This document shows positions 7,112 to 14,353 of a stretch of 19,056 nucleotides of DNA, in pieces (positions within the stretch are counted from its first letter, which is position 1; each line of letters opens with the position of its first letter). The position numbers and the translations under genes were made by a program. This DNA comes from JBBIOI01 sp037443425. GTDB taxonomy: Bacteria; Desulfobacterota; BSN033; UBA1163. The stretch covers positions 1 through 19,056 of the forward strand of contig JBBIOI010000066.1 in the NCBI GenBank assembly GCA_037443425.1, written 5' to 3'. The notes beneath the pieces were generated by a model. That model worked only from the letters and a program-made list of their open reading frames with translations, was not told the DNA's origin and ran no database searches.

Positions 7112-8959
7112 TCAGCTTCGTTTTAATATTTTTACAATTCCTGTATTCCCATCTACCCTTACTATATCACCTGTCTTTAGAACCGATGTAGCTACTCCTG
7201 TTCCGGTAACCGAGGGGATTCCATATTCTCTACAAACAATTGCAGCATGGCTTGTTAATCCTCCAATATCAGTAATAGAGGCCTTTATTTTCGTAAAGAC
7301 AGGAGCCCAAGCAGGGTTGGTTGTTGGACAAACAAGTATTTCACCTTGCTCTACATTTGTAATTTCTTCAAGTAGTCTTACTACCCTTACTTTTCCTTCA
7401 ACGATCCCTGCAGATGATGCAAATCCTTTAATTTCTGTTACTTCTTCAGGAACAAGCGAAACCCCTTTAAGCCATTCATTTACCTTCTCAGTAGTAATGC
7501 CCCAGAGCATTACAGTAAATGGTTCAGCAACTTCTTCAGGTGGTGTTCCAAGTGCTGGGGTAGGAGACCAGTTCTTTGCAGCTTCCAATATTTTCTTTCT
7601 TTTTTCTGCTTTACTTTGCCAATATTTATATCTCGATGGAACACCTTCTCCAAGGGCCCATGTGGTCACTAAGTCTTCTATAATATACGGAACCTCAAAC
7701 CGATTAAAAAGAAAGATATCATCAATATTTTTTAAAATTCCATGTTTTACAAAGAGACGTCCGAATTCCCGAACTTTATCAAACCATATTGTATGGAACC
7801 AGTGTTCAACCCAGAAGAGGTGATCTTCTGCATATTTATAGATTGTGCGGACCGCCCTATAAGTATCGTCAAAGGATTTTCTATCCTCATCCGTCTTTAT
7901 CAATTTTCTATATTCCTCTGCAAGTTCTGCCCTGGCTTTATCTATTCCAGAAAGATCCCTTTCAATCTTTTCTCCTCTTTCAATTCTTTCAATATAACTC
8001 TTCAGGTATCCAAATGGAATCTCAGGTTTTGTTGTCCAACTTCCTTCATAATGAAACCACCCACTTCCACAAGACACATAGAACCAAGGATCCTTAGATT
8101 TTTCATACTCCACCATCCAATCACTCCCTTCAGCAGACTTTTTCAATGTCTCGATTTTCTTTTCAACAGGTAGATCACTTTTAATAACCTTAGCAACTTC
8201 AGGTTTTGAAGCTGCAAGTCTGGCAAGTCTGCAGAGTTCTTCTTCAGGTTTAAACATCTGTACGTAAGCACCTGCTACTAATTTTCCTATTGTAGATTCG
8301 CTTATCCCTGGAAACAATTTCTTGCATGTATCAGTAAAAAGGAGATAGGCAAGATAGGCAAGGTTAAGATATTGGAAGTGATACTGCCATCCTTTGATCA
8401 TTAAATTTACAAGTCTATCCCAGGCCTCTATTAGATCATATGAGGTATAATAACCTCTTGGTTCTGGAAAAACTGTCTCGTCAGGTTCAAATTTTGGTAA
8501 TTCTTCTGGTACTTTGATGTTTCTCATTTCTTCACCCAGGGGTCTAAACTTTTTTAACCACATCCCCCATAGGACATCATAATGGTCAAATACATAGAAA
8601 ACTCGTTTCTGAAATAATTCTGCTTTCTCTCCAATCAATTCCTGTGGAGGTGGGGAAACAGGCGTTATATACATATAACAACCCACCATCCTTTGGGCAA
8701 CTCCCTGAGCAGGAGGTATACAGAAGACCCTTGTTGTATACTGGGAAAGGGCAATCTGCCATGCTTCGTGAAAAATGAGATCCAATGGATACATTGGGTC
8801 TGGGGCATGTATTTTGTCGTGATACCAAAAATGTTTTTCTTCCCATTCTCTCCTTTGTTCACTGAATATGTAATTAGGTGGATACATCTCTTCCCAGCCT
8901 TCGAGTTCCTTGGGGTACTCTACTTCAAGTGGCATTGGAAAACCCTTTTTCTCTGCCAT
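7112..8959 (-). CDS. ppsA: Phenylphosphate synthase subunit 1-like, phosphohistidine protein
   Basis: A 615-residue protein. Residues ~1-500 form a long region rich in Trp and Tyr, with 'EGWEEMYPPNYIF', 'EEKHFWYHDKIHAPDPMYPLDLIFHEAW' and 'EHWFHTIWFDKVREF', not seen in PEP synthases proper. Residues 511-613 are a swivelling PEP-utiliser domain with 'GGLTSHAAIVCREYGIPSV', placing the phosphohistidine at His571. The Thauera aromatica subunit 1 (~70 kDa, active His569) has the same size, domain order and histidine position. That enzyme transfers the beta-phosphate of ATP to phenol through this histidine. The pyruvate/PEP barrel is absent, so this is not PEP synthase or PPDK. An excellent SD (AAAGGAGG, 8 bases from ATG) suggests high expression. 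It heads the leftward pair and is divergent from the UbiD gene. Exact phenol substrate is inferred, not shown. Confidence 0.88.
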   Translation of the reverse strand: MAEKKGFPMPLEVEYPKELEGWEEMYPPNYIFSEQRREWEEKHFWYHDKIHAPDPMYPLDLIFHEAWQIALSQYTTRVFCIPPAQGVAQRMVGCYMYITPVSPPPQELIGEKAELFQKRVFYVFDHYDVLWGMWLKKFRPLGEEMRNIKVPEELPKFEPDETVFPEPRGYYTSYDLIEAWDRLVNLMIKGWQYHFQYLNLAYLAYLLFTDTCKKLFPGISESTIGKLVAGAYVQMFKPEEELCRLARLAASKPEVAKVIKSDLPVEKKIETLKKSAEGSDWMVEYEKSKDPWFYVSCGSGWFHYEGSWTTKPEIPFGYLKSYIERIERGEKIERDLSGIDKARAELAEEYRKLIKTDEDRKSFDDTYRAVRTIYKYAEDHLFWVEHWFHTIWFDKVREFGRLFVKHGILKNIDDIFLFNRFEVPYIIEDLVTTWALGEGVPSRYKYWQSKAEKRKKILEAAKNWSPTPALGTPPEEVAEPFTVMLWGITTEKVNEWLKGVSLVPEEVTEIKGFASSAGIVEGKVRVVRLLEEITNVEQGEILVCPTTNPAWAPVFTKIKASITDIGGLTSHAAIVCREYGIPSVTGTGVATSVLKTGDIVRVDGNTGIVKILKRS

Positions 8960-9011
8960 TTTTGATTACCTCCTTTCTTTAGATTTTTGGTTTTTAATAC
9001 AATTATCTAAA

Positions 9012-9028
9012 TTGAGTAAATCACTCAA
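9012..9028. promoter_or_regulatory. Operator-like inverted repeat upstream of the synthase genes
   Basis: TTGAGT and ACTCAA flank a 5-base centre (17 bp in total), about 50-70 bases upstream of the synthase subunit 1 ATG. On the minus strand the same half-site could act as a -35 (TTGAGT) with GATAAT (9007-9002) at a short 15-base spacing, so the repeat would overlap a promoter. This is the best leftward promoter candidate found and remains weak. Confidence 0.35.
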
Positions 9029-9237
9029 ATATTAACCTATTCTCAAGTTTTTTTCTTAATATCATCTCAATTTGGATTTATTTATCCACTCTGTTGGGTT
9101 TTGTCTCAGTTAAAATTTTTCCTTTAATTTAATTTTAGGCTACTCCTCATTGTAGGAAAAGTCAAGTTTTTTTTTGTTCATTTATTCAGTCTTTTTTTAT
9201 ATAGAGTTTAATTAAGAAAATTTTATGAAATAAAAAA

Positions 9238-9250
9238 GGTCTTGACCAAG
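9238..9250. promoter_or_regulatory. Overlapping small palindromes upstream of the UbiD promoter
   Basis: GGTC-TT-GACC (9238-9247) overlaps CTTG-AC-CAAG (9241-9250). The pair lies about 30 bases upstream of the TTGACA of the UbiD-gene promoter and abuts the sigma54-like element. The position fits an activator or repressor site; the arms are only four bases each, so chance is a real possibility. Confidence 0.3.
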
Positions 9251-9264
9251 GGATTTATTTTGCT
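9250..9264 (+). promoter_or_regulatory. Sigma54-like -24/-12 element (weak)
   Basis: GG at 9250-9251 and GC at 9262-9263 have the obligatory 10-base spacing. The -12 part, TTGCT, is a full match (TTGCW), but the -24 part (AGGGATT) matches TGGCACG poorly. It would start transcription about 60 bases before the UbiD-family gene. A better sigma70 promoter lies just downstream, so this is only a candidate. It is noted because a sigma54 activator is encoded at 14354. Confidence 0.25.
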
Positions 9265-9279
9265 ACATAAAAAAAATAA

Positions 9280-9309
9280 TTGACAAGAAAAAAAATTTAA
9301 AATAATAAT
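9280..9309 (+). promoter_or_regulatory. Sigma70 promoter for the UbiD-family gene
   Basis: A perfect TTGACA (9280-9285) is followed by 18 bases and AATAAT (9304-9309, five of six -10 matches). Transcription would start near 9316, leaving a leader of about 22 bases that carries AAAGGAGGG. Between 8960 and 9338 no coding sequence was found; this gap is a very AT-rich divergent control region. Confidence 0.6.
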
Positions 9310-9338
9310 ATTTCAATTATATAAAAGGAGGGAATTTT

Positions 9339-10754
9339 ATGGACCTAAGGGACTTTATAGCAAAATGTGAAAGTGAGGGCGAATTAAGACGAATAAAGGT
9401 AGAGGTTAACTGGGAGCTTGAGCTCTCCCATGTTGCTAAAATTAATGAAGAGAATAAAGGACCTGCACTTTTATTTGAAAACGTGAAGGATTATAAGATT
9501 CCTGTGCTATCAAGCGCCTTTACATCTCCCAAACGACTTGCTATAGCCCTTGGGATGCCTCTTGAATTTTCCATGTGTGATATGGCGAAAAGATGGATGG
9601 AGCTTACAACAAAGAAACTTATTTCTCCTGTGGAAGTCAAAAATGGCCCTGTTTTGGAAAATGTGTTAGAGGGCTCTGATGTAAATCTTTATAATTTCCC
9701 TGCACCAAAATTTTATCCATTGGATGGGGGGCGGTATATTGGTACAGCAATATTCGTTATTACAAAGGATCCTGATAGCGATTGGGTAAATTTAGGGACA
9801 TATCGAATGCAGATTTTGACTGAAAATACTACAGGGATTCAAATTATTAAAGGTAAGCATGCAGACTTCATGTTAAAGAAATATCAGAAGATGAACAAAA
9901 GGATGCCTGCCGCAGCAGTTATAGGCGGCGATCCCCTGCTCTTCCTGGCTGGCAGCACCCTTGTCTCTGCTGGGATATGTGAATACGACATAGTAGGTTC
10001 TTTGCGTGGAAAACCGTGTGAGACAATTAAGAGCGATCTTACAGGCTTACCATTGCCAGTAGACGCAGAAATAATATTAGAGGGTGAGATTGAGACAGAT
10101 CCAGCAAAATTTAAGGAGGAAGGTCCTTTTGGTGAATATACAGGCTATTATTCGGGCAAAACAGGAGAGGAATGGCCTAAACCGGTTTTTTATGTTAATA
10201 GGGTTCTACATAGAAATAATCCAATATTTTGGGTCACATCCGTTGGTAAACCTGTAACAGATACCCATATGATTCAATCCCTTAACAGGACAGCTACCCT
10301 ATGGACAGACCTTGAAAATATGAAGATCCCTGGCATTCAATCTGTTTATATTCCTCCTGAATCAGGGGGGAGATTCTGGGGTATTGTATCAGTTAAACAG
10401 ATGTATCCTGGACATTCAATGCATGTTGGAACAGCAGTTATTTCTACAACTACAGGCCATTATGGTATGAAAGGTGTAATTATAGTTGATGAGGATATAA
10501 AGGCTGATGATATTCAAAGAGTCTTATGGGCCCTTGCTGTGCGTTACAATCCCCTTAGAAGTACAGAAATCATTAAAAGGGGAAGATCAACCCCACTTGA
10601 CCCAGCGCTTCCAATTGAATCAAGAGAAATTGTCTCTCGTATCATTATGGATGCTTGCATTCCATTTGAATGGGAGAGAAAGCCAATCGAGATAAAACTC
10701 GATGAGGAAATGGTGAAAAAGGTCAAGAATCGCTGGAAGGATTATGGACTCTGA
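9339..10754 (+). CDS. UbiD-family prenyl-FMN-dependent (de)carboxylase, phenylphosphate-carboxylase-like
   Basis: At 471 residues it is the size of UbiD-family enzymes. All key positions are visible by alignment to fungal Fdc1: Asn151, His174 and Glu215 (metal/prenyl-FMN phosphate), Arg156, and Glu261 and Glu266 in 'EEGPFGEYTGYY' (catalytic pair). The 'SLRGKP' motif follows Glu215. UbiD enzymes reversibly (de)carboxylate aromatic or unsaturated acids using prenylated FMN made by UbiX, which is not in the window. Beside phenylphosphate-synthase-like genes, the likely role is carboxylation of a phenylphosphate-type substrate to a 4-hydroxybenzoate-type acid, as the UbiD-like PpcA/PpcB subunits do in Thauera. 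Only one UbiD copy, and no PpcC/PpcD-like small subunit, is seen here. SD AAAGGAGGG is six bases from ATG. A Tm-1-like gene follows 26 bases after the stop. Confidence 0.9.
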   Translation: MDLRDFIAKCESEGELRRIKVEVNWELELSHVAKINEENKGPALLFENVKDYKIPVLSSAFTSPKRLAIALGMPLEFSMCDMAKRWMELTTKKLISPVEVKNGPVLENVLEGSDVNLYNFPAPKFYPLDGGRYIGTAIFVITKDPDSDWVNLGTYRMQILTENTTGIQIIKGKHADFMLKKYQKMNKRMPAAAVIGGDPLLFLAGSTLVSAGICEYDIVGSLRGKPCETIKSDLTGLPLPVDAEIILEGEIETDPAKFKEEGPFGEYTGYYSGKTGEEWPKPVFYVNRVLHRNNPIFWVTSVGKPVTDTHMIQSLNRTATLWTDLENMKIPGIQSVYIPPESGGRFWGIVSVKQMYPGHSMHVGTAVISTTTGHYGMKGVIIVDEDIKADDIQRVLWALAVRYNPLRSTEIIKRGRSTPLDPALPIESREIVSRIIMDACIPFEWERKPIEIKLDEEMVKKVKNRWKDYGL

Positions 10755-10780
10755 TTAAAAAACTGATGAAGAGGGAAGAT

Positions 10781-12037
10781 ATGGCTTTAATTATTGTGGG
10801 AATGCTCGATGAAAGGGAAGAAGCCCTAAAGATTATTAAAGAAAGGATAGAGCAGAGGGGACATAAAACCATTTTAATAGATATAAGTATCGGAACAGGA
10901 GCTATCGTTTCAAAATTAAAACCCGATGTAAGCTCGGATGAGCTTGCAAGGCTTGAGGGTTCAAATATTGTAGAAATCAGAAAGATGCTCGCCAAGGAGA
11001 GGGATAGGGCAATCTCTATAGTTGCTGAGGGCTTGAAAAAAAAGGTATTGGAGCTTTATAAAAATAGGATGCTTCAGGGAATCATTTCCATAGCAGGAAT
11101 GACCGGGACATTTATAACGATTACGGCAATGAAGGCGCTTCCATTTGGGGTACCAAAGCTTTTGATATCAAGTGTTGCTGCCATGCCTGCCTATGCAGGA
11201 AAATTGGCTGACTATTTTGGCGTAAGAGATATTACAGTCATGCACAGCGTTATTGATACTGTTGGGTTAAACCCCCTGGTTAGAATCTTGGCTATCAATG
11301 GTGCAAATGCAATCTCTGGTATGGTTGAGGGTGCTGAGATCAAAAAAGAAGAGAAACGCCCTTCAATTGCAATAACAGAATTTGGATTCTGCGAAAAAGG
11401 GGCACATTTTGTAAGAGAGCTTTTAGAGAAAGATTATGAGATAGTTTCTTTCCATGCAACAGGATTGGGTGATAGGGCGGCTGTAAACTTCGTAAGTCAG
11501 GGCCTTTTTCATGCCTTTATAGATCTTGTCCCTGCAAGTTTTAGTGAATATCTCTTTGGAGGAAATAGGGCATCAGGTCCCGATCGTCTGGATGCTGCTT
11601 TAAACCTATCAATACCATATATAATTACTCCATGCGGGTTTGATATGATAAGCTGTGGCCCTATTGAGAGGAAAGATAAAGGAGATCCACTCTGGGTTTC
11701 AAGGAGATTAGCAGATAGAAAGCTTATGATCCAGGATGCGATGAGGGTACAAGCAAGGACAAATGCTGAAGAGATGAGGATTATCGCAAGGTCAGTGGCT
11801 GAAAAATTAAATAAATATGAGAATAAGAATCGAGTTAAGTTTCTTATTCCAAAAAAGGGTTTTTCCTCAATAAGTGTTGAGGGAGGAGCTCTTTATGATC
11901 CCGAGGCAGATAAGGCCTTTGTAGATGAGCTAAAGAGTCATCTCGATCCAGAGATAGATATTATAGAAATAGATTCTGATATAAATAGTAATGAATTCGC
12001 CCAGGCAGTTGTGAAAGCCTTGAAGAGTATTAAATAA
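10781..12037 (+). CDS. Tm-1-like ATP-binding domain protein (UPF0261), copy 2, diverged
   Basis: A 418-residue protein aligned end to end with the 4673 gene: 'IIVGMLDEREE', 'MKALPFGVPKLLISSVAA' (~117-134), 'MHSVIDTVGLN' (~154-164), 'FHATGLGDRAA' (224-234), 'GPDRLDAA' (~266-273) and 'FLIPKKGFSSISVEGGALYDPEADKAF'. The glycine-rich loop is altered: 'SIAGMTGTF' (103-111) replaces 'FGMGGGTGT', and 'TPCGFDMIS' replaces 'VPGGLDNAVF'. Nucleotide handling may therefore differ from copy 1. The ATG at 10781 is chosen because GAGGG lies five bases before it; the in-frame ATG at 10766 has no SD. Translation is probably linked to the UbiD-family gene just upstream, so a shared pathway is likely. No biochemical function is established for bacterial members. 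Confidence 0.88.
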   Translation: MALIIVGMLDEREEALKIIKERIEQRGHKTILIDISIGTGAIVSKLKPDVSSDELARLEGSNIVEIRKMLAKERDRAISIVAEGLKKKVLELYKNRMLQGIISIAGMTGTFITITAMKALPFGVPKLLISSVAAMPAYAGKLADYFGVRDITVMHSVIDTVGLNPLVRILAINGANAISGMVEGAEIKKEEKRPSIAITEFGFCEKGAHFVRELLEKDYEIVSFHATGLGDRAAVNFVSQGLFHAFIDLVPASFSEYLFGGNRASGPDRLDAALNLSIPYIITPCGFDMISCGPIERKDKGDPLWVSRRLADRKLMIQDAMRVQARTNAEEMRIIARSVAEKLNKYENKNRVKFLIPKKGFSSISVEGGALYDPEADKAFVDELKSHLDPEIDIIEIDSDINSNEFAQAVVKALKSIK

Positions 12038-12159
12038 AAATTAAATAGTTTCATTGCAATAGTTGCTTGTCCTATCATGACTTTTTGACATAATGATAAC
12101 TTGATTTCACCTCCCCCAAAAATTTCAGCCATCTATTGAGATTTTCTAATAAACTTGGA

Positions 12160-12188
12160 TTGACGTTTAGAATCATTTTGATTATCAT
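12160..12188 (+). promoter_or_regulatory. Sigma70 promoter for the two-component operon
   Basis: TTGACG (12160-12165), an ideal 17-base spacer and TATCAT (12183-12188); each hexamer matches five of six bases. The start would fall near 12195, about 40 bases before the GTG of the kinase gene. The -10 lies inside a perfect palindrome, reported separately. Confidence 0.6.
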
Positions 12189-12194
12189 GATAAT
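12181..12194. promoter_or_regulatory. Perfect 14-bp palindrome over the -10 (operator candidate)
   Basis: ATTATCATGATAAT is its own reverse complement. Its core TATCATGA also occurs at 12073-12080, about 110 bases upstream. A site across a -10 is a typical repressor position, so autoregulation or control by another factor is plausible. The protein that binds is not known. Apart from this palindrome, the promoter and the upstream core copy, I see nothing in the 196-base gap 12038-12233. Confidence 0.5.
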
Positions 12195-12233
12195 TAGAGA
12201 TTAGATACAAAAATTTTAAAAGAGGGCAATTGG

Positions 12234-14336
12234 GTGAATATCTTAGCACTTCCTGCTGCACTTGCGTTCACTATGAATTTGACACTTTGCCTTGTTGTGC
12301 TTTCGAGCAATCCACAGAATCTGGCTCATCGCCTTTTTGCATGTTTTGTCCTCTCTTTTGCTACATGGAATATGGGTGAACTTATCATGATAAATAGTGT
12401 TAATCCAATTCATGCAATCTTAGGTATAAAAATAATATTTGCTGGATTAACATTTGCTCCACTTTTCTTCCTCCATTTCACATTTATATTCCCCATAAAG
12501 AAGGAGACTCAATGGGCAACTAAAAAGAGACTTTTTATTCTCTATTTAATTCCAATAGCAATACTTGCAACTTTCTATACTACATATCGAATCGATATCG
12601 AGAAACTTAAGGAATTAAGAAATATCTTTTATTATGGATTATTGCTTAAGGAACCATTTACTTTTTTAGCCTTCTTCGGCATGATCACTGTCTTTTCTGG
12701 TATATGTATCTACTGGGGTATTAAAAATCTATTAGATTCACTCAGAATTACAAGGATTCCAACACAGAAACTTCAGATAAAATACCTTATATTCGGCATG
12801 ATATCTATGGCTATTGTTGGGGCAATTATTAATCTCTCAAACTATTTTCTTAAACTTGGCTGGCCAATCTTTTTTCTTGCAAGCCTTTATTCAATCCTTG
12901 TAAGCCTCTTCTTTGCGATTGCACTGATTAAATATAGACTTCTTGATATTCATTTACTCATAAGAGGTGGGATACTCTATTCAACCGTCTCTGGTTTAAT
13001 ACTCACGATTTATATCCTGGTAATCAAGAATATAAGTGAGGCAATATCCCAGAGGGCTTATGGAAAATCGATACTGGTTGAATCGGCAATGATCCTTGCA
13101 CTTGTTTACCTATTCCTTCCGGTTCAAAGGAAGGTAGGTGAGTGGATAGACCGATTCTTTTACATGGAAAGGATTAGATTTAGATCAAAGTTTTCAGAAT
13201 TTGGAAAGATACTTACAGAACTTGTAGATCTTGATGATGTAGCAAAGATGAATGTTCAGTTTATCACACAGACATTCCATGTAAACCTTATATCATTTAT
13301 TCTTCTAATAAGAGAAGAAGATCAATACCGTTCAATTTTAAAAACATCAAACGAAGAGATAAGATATCCAGTCGATCATCCCTTTATAAAAAGGATAGAA
13401 GCTCTAAGAAGGGCAATTGATCTTGAACATATGCGTGAGGCTTATAAAGAGGAAGAGGAGATTGACAAATTGATTGAGAAAGGCTGGGTAGTTTTGGCAC
13501 CATTTTTCCTTAAGGAAAATCTCTTAGGGTTTATACTTCTTGGAAAGAAACTCAGTGAAAAGGATTATACCCATGAAGAACTGGAGCTTCTCGATGCATT
13601 TATGAGCCAGACAGCACTTGCTATATCAAGGGCCTTTATATATCGCGAGATGAGCTTAAAAGACCGGCAGATATTGCAGGCTGAAAAGATGGCTGCAATA
13701 GGGGAGTTGGCTGCAGGGATTGCCCATGAGATAAGAAATCCATTGGGTATCATAACAGGTTCCGCAGAGACAGTTAAGAAGCATGACGATCCTAAGATTC
13801 GCGAAGAGATGGTCAACTATATCCTTGAGGAATCTCAGAGGATAAACGGGCTGATTAGTAACTTTCTTGAATTTGCAAGGCCTAAGGAACCGAGGATGGT
13901 TATTTGTGATATAAGAGAAGTTTTAGAGAAAACCATTACCCTGTTGGCTCCAAAGGCAAAAAGCCTTGGGATTGAGATTAAGAAAGATTTTCCAAAAAAG
14001 GCGTTAATGCTCTTAGTAGACCCCGACCAGATAAGACAGGCGTTTACAAACCTGAGTGTGAATGCTATTGAGGCCATGCCTGATGGAGGGGTATTAAGTG
14101 TAAAGGTGATTGAAAATCACAAGGGAGAGATTATTATAAAATTCAGCGATACTGGAAAAGGGATTCCTAAGGAGTTAAGGAGAAAGGTATTTGACCCTTT
14201 TTTCACCACAAAAGAGGGAGGAACGGGTTTAGGGCTTTCGATTGCTCATCAGATTATCACTCAACATGGTGGTAGTATAATCGTTGAAGACAGAGAGGGG
14301 AAAGGGAGTACATTTATTGTAACGTTACCTGCTTGA
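12234..14336 (+). CDS. Membrane sensor histidine kinase (7TM-type sensor, GAF-like, HisKA, HATPase)
   Basis: A 700-residue kinase. Residues 1-270 contain about seven to eight hydrophobic helices, starting with a pattern typical of the histidine-kinase N-terminal 7TM domain ('NPQNLAHRLFACFVLSFATWNMGE'). A soluble GAF-like region lies at ~325-475. The dimerisation/phosphoacceptor helix has 'ELAAGIAHEIRNPLG' with His498. The ATPase domain (~560-700) shows 'NLSVNAIEAMPDGG' (N box), 'DTGKGIP' (G1) and 'GGTGLGLSIAHQI' (G2). It should autophosphorylate and pass phosphate to the response regulator encoded immediately downstream. The signal is unknown; a membrane-embedded sensor suggests a lipophilic or membrane-related cue. 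The GTG start has GAGGG seven bases upstream. The stop TGA overlaps a TTG in the regulator's frame, so the two are transcribed and perhaps translated together. Confidence 0.93.
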   Translation: MNILALPAALAFTMNLTLCLVVLSSNPQNLAHRLFACFVLSFATWNMGELIMINSVNPIHAILGIKIIFAGLTFAPLFFLHFTFIFPIKKETQWATKKRLFILYLIPIAILATFYTTYRIDIEKLKELRNIFYYGLLLKEPFTFLAFFGMITVFSGICIYWGIKNLLDSLRITRIPTQKLQIKYLIFGMISMAIVGAIINLSNYFLKLGWPIFFLASLYSILVSLFFAIALIKYRLLDIHLLIRGGILYSTVSGLILTIYILVIKNISEAISQRAYGKSILVESAMILALVYLFLPVQRKVGEWIDRFFYMERIRFRSKFSEFGKILTELVDLDDVAKMNVQFITQTFHVNLISFILLIREEDQYRSILKTSNEEIRYPVDHPFIKRIEALRRAIDLEHMREAYKEEEEIDKLIEKGWVVLAPFFLKENLLGFILLGKKLSEKDYTHEELELLDAFMSQTALAISRAFIYREMSLKDRQILQAEKMAAIGELAAGIAHEIRNPLGIITGSAETVKKHDDPKIREEMVNYILEESQRINGLISNFLEFARPKEPRMVICDIREVLEKTITLLAPKAKSLGIEIKKDFPKKALMLLVDPDQIRQAFTNLSVNAIEAMPDGGVLSVKVIENHKGEIIIKFSDTGKGIPKELRRKVFDPFFTTKEGGTGLGLSIAHQIITQHGGSIIVEDREGKGSTFIVTLPA

Positions 14337-14353
14337 ATACATATCGAATTGCG

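Noticed and set aside
7086..7823. Long rightward open frame (about 245 codons) opposite the synthase subunit 1 gene
   Set aside because: Low-complexity Ser/Thr/Pro-rich translation, no ribosome site, and entirely antisense to a gene with clear family motifs.
5955..8959. Interpretation as a frameshift-broken PEP synthase or PPDK
   Set aside because: The ATP-grasp half is encoded downstream of the phosphohistidine half, each has its own SD and start, and the PEP/pyruvate barrel is absent from both. This matches natural phenylphosphate synthase subunits, not a broken gene.
12085..12112. TTGACA at 12085-12090 as another promoter for the two-component operon
   Set aside because: No acceptable -10 hexamer at 16-18 bases; the TTGACG/TATCAT pair at 12160-12188 is much better.
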